Source of the DNA: JAZKFT01 sp039925965 | GTDB lineage: Bacteria; Bacteroidota; Bacteroidia; Chitinophagales; Chitinophagaceae | Reading direction: 5' to 3' | NCBI GenBank assembly: GCA_039925965.1 | Contig: JBDSXW010000051.1 | Coordinates: forward strand, 86,798 to 150,797 | Length of the DNA stretch: 64,000 nt | In this document: piece after piece, positions 44,284-51,762 of the stretch | Position numbering within the stretch: the stretch's first letter is position 1 | Layout: each line of letters starts with the position of its first letter | Notes under the pieces: model-generated | What the model was told of the DNA's origin: nothing | The model's database searches: none | Seen by the model: the letters and a program-made list of their open reading frames with translations, nothing else | Made by a program: the position numbers and the translations under genes

Positions 44284-47200
44284 TCAATGCTTCACAATCA
44301 TTCTTGTAACGTAGCGGCCTTTGCCGTTGGTTTCAATCGTGTAAACGCCTGCAGGCAAGTTGGCAGTTGATATCTGCAACTGCTGCATGTTGCTGGTTTC
44401 CACCTTTTGAACGAGGCCACCAGCGGCATTGTAGATCTTAACCGACCGTGCATTTACCTCTTTAGAGATGTAAAGCATTGCATCGGTAGTAACCGGGTTT
44501 GGAACCAACGATACCATTGGTTTTTTCTTATCCAGCATATTGACTGTTCTTACGGGCGAATAAGTAAAATGACCATCTGCGTCATTCATTTTAATCCGGT
44601 AGTAGTTATTGCCATTCACCGGAGTAGCATGTATAAAATCATAGCTATTGCTGCTTCCGTTTAAGGCACGCGATGAGCCGATATTACTCCACCTGTTGCC
44701 ATCTGCACTCCATTCGATGGTGAAATCGCGGACATTATATTCAGATACTGTTTTCCAGTTGAGAGCTACCTGGTTACCCACCTGGCCCGAGTAGAACCAG
44801 AGAAGCGTTAATGGCAAGGTTGCTGTAGTTACAAATACGGGTTGCAGCAAAGTATCCTGTCTTACGCCGCCGCTGTTATAAATGCCCGTTTTTAAAATGC
44901 CGCCACAACCATTGGCCCGGATAATATCATCCACAAACCAACCATCACCACTGCCTCCGTTATCGCTTTCCATTCTGAACCTGAAGGCCACCGGTGTAGT
45001 GCCCAACGAGGTAACGTTAAGCAACGAAGGCGTAAAGGCAGCGTTGTTACCTGAGAAGGCTTTGCGGCCCGTCAGCACGGTGGAGGCATCCATCTGCGTA
45101 TTATAGATATAGTTGTAAAAAAATGGCGATGCGTCAATCCAGGTACTGCCATCTGTGGAATATTCTACCACCCCTCCATCATACCTGATCTCTGTATTAA
45201 AAGTATGCCAGAAAGAAAGGATACTTAGGTTTTGGGCACCCGTCATGGCGGTATTAGCAGATGTAAGCGAGGATGAAGAAATCGCGGCTGGGTCGGATGC
45301 AAACCAGGATGAAGCGGGTGTGTGCGATTTAACCGTTGATGCGCTCCAGCCCGGCGCACCGGACGTTGCAAAACCACCAACAGTCTTTGTTTCACGGTTA
45401 TCGTTCAATACCGAATCAACCAGGCATCCTGTGGCAGGTGCCTGCAATGTGATCGTAAAATTTTTCGATTGAGAAGCCGTGAAATCTGAAGCGGGGAAGC
45501 TTAACACATTTCCGTTAACCGTACCTAAAGGAGAACTGGTTACATAACTAAATCCGCTTGGTATGGTATCCCTCACTACATAACCTGTAATCGGGGCGCA
45601 GCCGCAGGTGGCGGTATGTGTAAACGCTGTTTGAGAGTTAATAGAAACTACGGTAGGTAGTGGCCTGCTTACCTGGAGACCCGCTGGCAAGTCAAAGGCA
45701 GGGGTCTGGTCTGTAGCACTGGTGCTTAACCCCTGGAGGGCAGAATATCCCATTCCCCTGCGGGCAAAGGCGTCCCAGATGGCGCATTTGTGAGCGTAGC
45801 CATACAGAATTGAATCTGCAGCCAGTATCGCGTTCCTGGCATCCAGAAAGCCCGGGGTACACGGCTGAAATTTCATGCCCATCGTTACCAGGTTCAAGGC
45901 AATTACATTGCCACCTGGCCCCCCTGCGTTGTACAAATTGGAAGTAATAGCCCCCTGTTGGGTAATGATATTCCAGGTCATGTCCCAAAGGGCTGAGCAC
46001 CATATTTCGCCGATATTATGTACCTCAGTGCTGGCAGCCATGTCCGCATAGGTCAGTGGGTCAATAAGAAGTTTGGTGCTGAAAGGGTATCTCCGGATAC
46101 CGATTCCGTTGGCAGGCTGGTTATAGGCATAAGTCCCTACAGGCCTTGAAAGCAGGCCATCTGTAAGATTGGCAGTTGCCCAGTTGGTGGTCATCATCAG
46201 TGCCATATAATCACTCCAGCCTTCACCGCCCTGCTCTGCATTGCCCAGACAGCTTGAGTTAGCAGGTCCGCCGGTAAGCCTGTTGGAGATGCCGTGCCCA
46301 TATTCGTGGGCGACGATACCGTTGTCGATATCACCATCAAGGTAGATACCGCTGGTCATCGTGAAGTTTACGGGGTTACCAAGTGTAAGCTGGTTGCTGA
46401 TAGATACGCCCACCGAATTGGGTATGGAGATGACGGGTATTGCTATGGTCGCTGCTGTAGCATCAGTACCTCCAATATTAAGGGGAGTGGCAGTACTTGA
46501 ATATACAATTACTGCAACGGCACCGGCGTTCTGGGCATTTTTTACTTTAAAAGCATAGGTAGTGCAACCGGTCCCACCGAAGGCATCTATAAGGGCTATA
46601 TTGCCGGCGATAGCGGCTGCATTGGTGGCAACACCGCAACCGGTATGGCCGCTGCCGCCAAAGGCATCGGTATACCAGATTACATTACCGGTTTTAGGGC
46701 CTGTATTAATAAGCTTGCTGGGGACAGTGGTGGTAAAACCAGCTTCCGCTGCCAGCACCGGCCCTGCGATTGCTTCGGGAGAATTGATGGTACAAGGTGG
46801 TGTGCCACTCCACAAGTACATCCGCATACGCCCGCTGGATCCATCTACAGGTGTGCTGAAATTGGCATTGTTGTAACCGGCGCCATCCATCGCCTGGGCG
46901 TTTACATGGTCATTTCCTGTACCACCTCTTGATAAATTATCATCCTGAAAGGCACCAGAAACTTCGTTTAATCCATATTGGTAAAACACGTCGTGCATCA
47001 GGTTATTCCAGTAAAACAAATTATCTACGGCAAACTTCTTATTAACATTATTGGCGGAGCTACCTGGCTGCTGGTTAAATATCGGGGTGTTATCAAAAGC
47101 GAGCGATGGATCAGGTGTGGTCGATGTGTCTGGCCAGTTGGTAGCGGCGTTGGAGGAATTTAACGGGGCCGCCACATCAAGATAGGCAAACACATTATTG

Positions 47201-48174
47201 CCCCGGGTAATATTGTAATTGGTGGCACCATCATAATGCCAGCCATTAGTGGTGGCATTGTTACCCGCACCAGCCAAAAGCCATGGTTTGTTTACCGTAG
47301 CAATAGCACCAAAATTCAGGCTTTCAAGCGGAAAAGGTACTACCCGGTAGTTAGCATTTGTTACAGTTGCCGCATTCAGAAAAATAGGCGGAATGGAAGG
47401 CGCGGGATTTTTTTCTGTGTTTTGTCCGTTTCCTTTTTCGATTTTTTTTACCGGGGACACCTGCTCATTTTCGACGGGGGCCTGAATATTTCCGGGGATC
47501 GGTACGACACTGTTGTTAACGGCGTTTTTCTCGTCTACGGTCCAGTTATCTTCCTGCACAAAATCGCCATTCAATGCGTTGATGCGAACATTGTACCAGT
47601 CGGCAGATCCTTTTACATCAATATTTACATTCCAGGTAAGTGTCATCTGCTGCTTATCGCCAGACGGGGTGAACACGAGCGTCACGTCAATATTACGGTT
47701 GGCAATGGCGGTGGCTGCCACGGAGTATTTTTTCTCGGTAGCAAACAGGTCAGAGACGGTTACCAGTGGTGCGGTTGTGCTAAGGCCCAGGTGAAGCGCT
47801 GTGACTTTAATGGCATCCATATAAGGAATTGCGGGAGTAATACTGCCAGCTTTTGTGGCTAAGGCCTGCACGAAATTGCCGGAGGAATACAAAAAGCTAC
47901 CATCGCGGAAAGCGCAGGTGATAATAGTGTTATACACTTTAATCTGCTTGTAGGCCTGCTGGAGGTATACAAAACTAATCTTCGACGAAGGATCCGTGTA
48001 GGCATCGGTAACAACAGCCTCATTCACATCGGCTGAAGTGATGCCTATTCTGCCGGCATTTTTTAGGATGAGTGTTTTGGCGGCCGCAAAATCCATTTCC
48101 TGTGCCTTAACGGAGTTGAAAAGCAGTAAACCTGTGGCAAGTCCCACAAGTAATTTTTTGTAATGATGGCTCAT
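44284..48174 (-). CDS. Secreted M36 (fungalysin-type) metalloprotease with T9SS sorting domain
   Basis: From the ATG at 48174 the protein has 1296 residues and a signal peptide (KKLLVGLATGLLLFNSVKAQ). A fungalysin/thermolysin-type propeptide follows, then the M36 catalytic domain, whose zinc motif HEYGH is at residues 623-627 (GIVAHEYGHGISNRLTGGPA). A protease-associated domain is inserted before it (AGAVAVIVYSST). CARDB/MAM-like beta domains follow, and the end is a type A sorting domain (SLVPNPVTTDAMLYISKEVN ... GVYTIETNGKGRY) that directs export through the type IX system. The upstream ATG at 48237 would extend the signal region unnaturally. Confidence 0.92.
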   Translation of the reverse strand: MSHHYKKLLVGLATGLLLFNSVKAQEMDFAAAKTLILKNAGRIGITSADVNEAVVTDAYTDPSSKISFVYLQQAYKQIKVYNTIITCAFRDGSFLYSSGNFVQALATKAGSITPAIPYMDAIKVTALHLGLSTTAPLVTVSDLFATEKKYSVAATAIANRNIDVTLVFTPSGDKQQMTLTWNVNIDVKGSADWYNVRINALNGDFVQEDNWTVDEKNAVNNSVVPIPGNIQAPVENEQVSPVKKIEKGNGQNTEKNPAPSIPPIFLNAATVTNANYRVVPFPLESLNFGAIATVNKPWLLAGAGNNATTNGWHYDGATNYNITRGNNVFAYLDVAAPLNSSNAATNWPDTSTTPDPSLAFDNTPIFNQQPGSSANNVNKKFAVDNLFYWNNLMHDVFYQYGLNEVSGAFQDDNLSRGGTGNDHVNAQAMDGAGYNNANFSTPVDGSSGRMRMYLWSGTPPCTINSPEAIAGPVLAAEAGFTTTVPSKLINTGPKTGNVIWYTDAFGGSGHTGCGVATNAAAIAGNIALIDAFGGTGCTTYAFKVKNAQNAGAVAVIVYSSTATPLNIGGTDATAATIAIPVISIPNSVGVSISNQLTLGNPVNFTMTSGIYLDGDIDNGIVAHEYGHGISNRLTGGPANSSCLGNAEQGGEGWSDYMALMMTTNWATANLTDGLLSRPVGTYAYNQPANGIGIRRYPFSTKLLIDPLTYADMAASTEVHNIGEIWCSALWDMTWNIITQQGAITSNLYNAGGPGGNVIALNLVTMGMKFQPCTPGFLDARNAILAADSILYGYAHKCAIWDAFARRGMGYSALQGLSTSATDQTPAFDLPAGLQVSRPLPTVVSINSQTAFTHTATCGCAPITGYVVRDTIPSGFSYVTSSPLGTVNGNVLSFPASDFTASQSKNFTITLQAPATGCLVDSVLNDNRETKTVGGFATSGAPGWSASTVKSHTPASSWFASDPAAISSSSLTSANTAMTGAQNLSILSFWHTFNTEIRYDGGVVEYSTDGSTWIDASPFFYNYIYNTQMDASTVLTGRKAFSGNNAAFTPSLLNVTSLGTTPVAFRFRMESDNGGSGDGWFVDDIIRANGCGGILKTGIYNSGGVRQDTLLQPVFVTTATLPLTLLWFYSGQVGNQVALNWKTVSEYNVRDFTIEWSADGNRWSNIGSSRALNGSSNSYDFIHATPVNGNNYYRIKMNDADGHFTYSPVRTVNMLDKKKPMVSLVPNPVTTDAMLYISKEVNARSVKIYNAAGGLVQKVETSNMQQLQISTANLPAGVYTIETNGKGRYVTRMIVKH

Positions 48175-48581
48175 AACGGGTAAATTTTGGTTTTGATTTT
48201 TTTTGGCGGCCAAATAAAAACGGCTAAGGAAACTCAACCGGCACCAGCTGAAGGCATCGGAAATGGGCTATAGCCTTTGCATCCTGTTAAAATGCAATGG
48301 GGAATAAAAGTCAATAACATGGTAAGCGTCGAAGATAGGATTTTGGGTTCTTCAAATGCTTACTGGCAGAAAATCTAATATCGAATCACTTCTTTTGTTG
48401 AAGCGGCGGTGATGATACTGACATTGTGCCCCACAAAACAGACAGAATGTTTTTTGAAGCCGCCAAAAACTGGATCTGCGGATATAGCATCTGCCATCTT
48501 TGACATGCCCCTTAATTGGCACAATCTTCGTTAGCTGCCATTGTCGAACCAATTTATTCAAAAATTAAAAACATAACAACC
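48175..48581. other. Gene-free region upstream of groES
   Basis: No gene was found in these 407 bases. A weak promoter-like pair TTTG (48499-48502) and AATCTTCG (48523-48530), 20 bases apart, could drive groES. A CIRCE element (TTAGCACTC-N9-GAGTGCTAA) is absent, so HrcA control is not supported by the sequence. Confidence 0.45.
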
Positions 48582-48869
48582 ATGGCGAAAGCAACAAAAC
48601 CAAGCGTTACCCCGCTGCATGACAGGGTGATCGTAAAGCCAGCCGCTGCTGAAGAAAAGAGTGCCGGAGGCATCATCATCCCGGATACTGCTAAAGAAAA
48701 ACCTCAACGTGGCGTAGTAATTGCCGCAGGACCTGGCAAAAAAGATGAGCCGGTGACCGTAAAAACAGGGGATACTGTTTTGTATGGCAAATATGCAGGA
48801 ACTGAAATTACCCTTGAAGGTCTGGAATACCTGATCATGAGGGAGAGTGATATCCTGGCGATCGTATAG
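48582..48869 (+). CDS. groES: Co-chaperonin GroES
   Basis: This 95-residue protein caps the GroEL ring. It shows VTPLHDRVIVKP, the mobile-loop region EEKSAGGIIIPDTAKEKPQR, VIAAGPGK and the C-terminal VLYGKYAGTEITLEGLEYLI. An in-frame upstream TTG at 48516 would add 22 unmatched residues. The ATG at 48582 is standard. groEL follows after 143 bases. Confidence 0.98.
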   Translation: MAKATKPSVTPLHDRVIVKPAAAEEKSAGGIIIPDTAKEKPQRGVVIAAGPGKKDEPVTVKTGDTVLYGKYAGTEITLEGLEYLIMRESDILAIV

Positions 48870-49012
48870 TACCCAGTACTGAGATATTAGTACAAAGACT
48901 AGAAACCTGGCTAACAAGTGCCACGGTATGAATGCTTTGTACTTCAATCAAAAATCTAACAACATCACGGTACAAGTCTGAGTACTTTGTACTAAAATCT
49001 AAAAATCTATTT
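48870..49012 (+). repeat. groES-groEL spacer with AGTACTTTGTACTA-type repeats
   Basis: The spacer contains CAGTACTGAGA, TTAGTACAAAG, TTTGTACTTC and AGTACTTTGTACTAAAATCT. These are fragments of the same repeat family seen after tuf and after groEL. The last one lies 20 bases before the groEL ATG and contains TACTTTGTAC, a partial palindrome. Confidence 0.5.
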
Positions 49013-50647
49013 ATGTCAAAGCAAATATTTTTCGACATCGAAGCCCGTAACAGAATGAAGAAGGGTGTAGATACATTGAGCAACGCAGTAAAAGTTACCC
49101 TCGGACCAAAAGGCCGCAACGTGGTAATTGAAAAGAAATTCGGTGCGCCGCAGATCACTAAGGATGGTGTAACGGTAGCTAAAGAAATAGAACTGGAAGA
49201 CCCGATTGAAAATATGGGAGCCCAGATGGTGAAAGAGGTAGCTTCTAAAACCGCGGATATCGCTGGTGACGGTACGACTACTGCTACCGTTCTTGCCCAA
49301 AGCATTATTGGCGAAGGCCTGAAAATGGTAGCTGCCGGTGCCAATCCAATGGACCTGAAACGTGGTATCGACAAGGCGGTTGCTAAAATCGTTGAGAACC
49401 TGCGTGCCCAATCTCAAACTGTGGGTAACGACAGCAAGAAAATTGAGCAGGTAGCTACAATCAGTGCCAACAGCGATAGTGCAATTGGTAAATTGATTGC
49501 TGAAGCCATGCAAAAAGTAGGTAAAGAAGGTGTGATCACGGTGGAAGAAGCTAAGGGTACCGATACTACCGTTGACGTAGTAGAAGGTATGCAATTTGAC
49601 CGTGGTTATGTAAGTCCTTACTTCGTAACCAACAGCGAAAAAATGAGCGTTGAGCTGGACAATCCTTATATCCTGATCTACGACAAGAAGATCAGCGCTA
49701 TGAAAGACATCCTGCACATCCTGGAGAAAGTAGCTCAAACCGGCCGTCCTTTAGTAATTATCGCTGAAGACCTGGAAGGTGAAGCACTGGCTACCCTGGT
49801 GGTAAATAAATTACGTGGTACCATCAAGGTAGCTGCAGTTAAGGCGCCTGGTTTTGGCGATCGTCGTAAAGAAATGCTGACTGACCTGGCGATTCTTACA
49901 GCCGGTATCGTGGTTAGCGAAGAGCAAGGTTTCAAACTCGACAATGCTGACCTTACTTATTTAGGACAGGCTACGTCTATCACAATTGATAAAGGCAATA
50001 CAACCATCGTAGGCGGTAAAGGCAAAAAAGCGGATATCACTGCAAGGGTTAACCAGATCAAATCCCAGGTAGAAAATACGACCAGCGATTACGACCGTGA
50101 GAAATTACAGGAGCGTCTTGCTAAGTTGAGCGGCGGTGTTGCAGTATTGTATGTAGGTGCTGCTACCGAAGTTGAAATGAAAGAAAAGAAAGACCGGGTG
50201 GATGATGCATTACACGCTACCCGCGCTGCCGTAGAAGAAGGCATCGTACCTGGTGGTGGCGTTGCTTATATCCGTGCGGTTGAAGCGTTGGATAAATTCA
50301 AAGGCATTAATGCCGATGAAACAACTGGTATCGCTATCGTTCGTCGTTGTTTGGAAGAGCCACTGCGCCAGATCGTTGCCAACTGCGGTATCGAAGGTTC
50401 GGTTGTCGTTCAGAAGATCCGCGAAGGCAAGGGTGATTTCGGTTTCAATGCACGTACTGAAGTGTATGAGAACCTGCTGAAAGCTGGTGTAATCGATCCT
50501 ACAAAGGTTACCCGTGTAGCTTTGGAAAATGCCGCTTCTATCGCTGGTATGCTCCTCACTACCGAGTGTGTAATCGCCGACAAGCCCGCTAAAGAAGCTG
50601 CTCATGCACATGGTGCTCCTGATATGGGCGGCATGGGTGGATATTAA
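49013..50647 (+). CDS. groEL: Chaperonin GroEL
   Basis: This 544-residue chaperonin subunit begins SKQIFFDIEARNRMKKGVDT and has VTLGPKGRNVVIEKKFG, DGTTTATVLAQSI (nucleotide site), VEEGIVPGGGVAYIRA and the short Gly/Met tail DMGGMGGY. It folds proteins in ATP-driven cycles with GroES. The frame is open upstream to 48932, but only the ATG at 49013 fits. The tail has a single GGM repeat, shorter than in Escherichia coli. Confidence 0.99.
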   Translation: MSKQIFFDIEARNRMKKGVDTLSNAVKVTLGPKGRNVVIEKKFGAPQITKDGVTVAKEIELEDPIENMGAQMVKEVASKTADIAGDGTTTATVLAQSIIGEGLKMVAAGANPMDLKRGIDKAVAKIVENLRAQSQTVGNDSKKIEQVATISANSDSAIGKLIAEAMQKVGKEGVITVEEAKGTDTTVDVVEGMQFDRGYVSPYFVTNSEKMSVELDNPYILIYDKKISAMKDILHILEKVAQTGRPLVIIAEDLEGEALATLVVNKLRGTIKVAAVKAPGFGDRRKEMLTDLAILTAGIVVSEEQGFKLDNADLTYLGQATSITIDKGNTTIVGGKGKKADITARVNQIKSQVENTTSDYDREKLQERLAKLSGGVAVLYVGAATEVEMKEKKDRVDDALHATRAAVEEGIVPGGGVAYIRAVEALDKFKGINADETTGIAIVRRCLEEPLRQIVANCGIEGSVVVQKIREGKGDFGFNARTEVYENLLKAGVIDPTKVTRVALENAASIAGMLLTTECVIADKPAKEAAHAHGAPDMGGMGGY

Positions 50648-50648
50648 T

Positions 50649-50802
50649 AGTAGTTAGATAATAGTATTTAGATAGTAGTATTTAGATAATAGTATTTAGA
50701 TAATAGTATTTAGATAATAGTATTTAGATAAAAGTATTTAGATAATAGTATTTAGATAATAGTATTTAGATAAAAGTATTTAGATAACAGTATTTGGATA
50801 AT
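50649..50802 (+). repeat. Eleven-copy 14-bp tandem repeat after groEL
   Basis: Eleven copies of AGTATTTAGATAAT, with small changes, begin two bases after the groEL TAA. Compare the seven copies of AGTATTTAGTACAA (same strand sense relative to transcription) after tuf. Nine of 14 positions are the same in a block (AGTATTTAG). Confidence 0.92.
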
Positions 50803-50816
50803 AGACTGGAAATTAA

Positions 50817-50849
50817 AAATCCCGCTCCTGGTTTCAGGGGCGGGATTTT
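50817..50849 (+). terminator. Terminator downstream of groEL
   Basis: AAATCCCGCTCCTG pairs with CAGGGGCGGGATTT (one G-T pair) around GTTT, then further T. It should end the groESL transcript after the repeat array. Confidence 0.8.
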
Positions 50850-50910
50850 AGGTAGCGTTGGTGTAAGATTTTTGACCTATAAAAATTGTTGACCTCAAAA
50901 TGTTCCTGTT

Positions 50911-51030
50911 ATGAAAAAGAAACGGTTCTTTCAAATTGATGTTTTCAAAAAGCTGGGTGCAGCTATCAAATCGTTCTGGAAACGCAATAGGGATGACGAC
51001 CCATTCGATCATCCGTTTGCGATATTCTAA
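50911..51030 (+). CDS. Candidate 39-residue cationic small protein
   Basis: An ATG at 50911 opens 39 codons ending TAA at 51028-51030. The N-terminal part (KKKRFFQIDVFKKLGAAIKS) is basic and could form an amphipathic helix (FFQIDVFKKLGAAIKSFW). The C-terminus is acidic then hydrophobic (DDDPFDHPFAIF). The open frame fills exactly the space between two strong terminators (50817-50849 and 51033-51073), which supports a real transcription unit. I know no family for it. It could be membrane-associated. Confidence 0.5.
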   Translation: MKKKRFFQIDVFKKLGAAIKSFWKRNRDDDPFDHPFAIF

Positions 51031-51032
51031 CC

Positions 51033-51073
51033 AAAAAAAATCCCGCCATTGACTTTAACGGCGGGATTTTTTT
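51033..51073 (+). terminator. Strong terminator after the 39-residue ORF
   Basis: AAAAAATCCCGCC pairs with GGCGGGATTTTTT around ATTGACTTTAAC, followed by more T. It lies two bases after the stop of the small ORF. Confidence 0.88.
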
Positions 51074-51148
51074 ATTTTTTGTATCGACAGACATTGCCAC
51101 TCGAAAGTAAACAATGTCTCATATCTGTACGAGCGACTCCGTTTGTGT

Positions 51149-51187
51149 CCTCCGCTGGCGGAGGTGGCAGGTTCTTGCCTGACGGAG
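51149..51187. repeat. Nested small palindromes
   Basis: CCTCCGCTGGCGGAGG (51149-51164) and CAGGTTCTTGCCTG (51169-51182) are adjacent small palindromes, followed by GACGGAGGTGG. They look like a dispersed intergenic element with no gene. Confidence 0.4.
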
Positions 51188-51219
51188 GTGGTAACGGACT
51201 CTGCAGGAATTACCATCCT

Positions 51220-51603
51220 CTATGACCGTTTCCAAATTCTATACGGCTCCAACTCCTCCGCATAAACAGCTTCAGTAGCTTCCACTTCTGGTTTCAGCGC
51301 ATGAAAATCCACTTTCACATAAGGCAGATGAGGAATGCCCGGTGTTTCAGGATCATCTTCAGTTACCTCCATGGAAAGCGTGGTGGCGTCAATCATTTCC
51401 GGCCTTGAATAAAATTTATTGGTATACATTTTTACGTGGATCCGGTCGTTGTCTATCGCCAGCACTTTCACCACTCCAAACAGACCATGGCCTTCGTCGA
51501 TGGTGCAAATATCACCTGTGAGTAATGCAGGCTTTTTGCGAATACTCGTGCATGCCGCAGCGATTAATATAAATACGGCAACGAGGCCGGTCAGGTTAAT
51601 CAT
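51220..51603 (-). CDS. Small lipoprotein of unknown function
   Basis: This 127-residue protein has a lipoprotein signal (MINLTGLVAVFILIAAAC, lipobox IAAAC with C18). The mature domain is beta-rich (GDICTIDEGHGLFGVVKVLA, DRIHVKMYTNKFYSRPE). No family recognised. It is monocistronic. Confidence 0.65.
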   Translation of the reverse strand: MINLTGLVAVFILIAAACTSIRKKPALLTGDICTIDEGHGLFGVVKVLAIDNDRIHVKMYTNKFYSRPEMIDATTLSMEVTEDDPETPGIPHLPYVKVDFHALKPEVEATEAVYAEELEPYRIWKRS

Positions 51604-51762
51604 TTTATTTATTTTTCGTACAGTATACGCCAGGGCATCTTACTATATTTATCAATGAGCAGAACCGCAAACCGGTCATGGGTTCATTGTGTCAACGGGT
51701 CACTGACCTATTGACCGATGACCTTATGGCAGGTAATAACTCTTCAAAACCAAATTTCGGTT

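Noticed and set aside
47236..47862. Plus-strand open frame of 208 codons at the 5' end of the M36 protease gene
   Set aside because: Antisense shadow of the signal and propeptide region.
48175..48581. CIRCE heat-shock operator before groES
   Set aside because: No TTAGCACTC-N9-GAGTGCTAA element was found on either strand.
49016..49738. Minus-strand open frame of 240 codons inside groEL
   Set aside because: Antisense shadow of a highly conserved gene.
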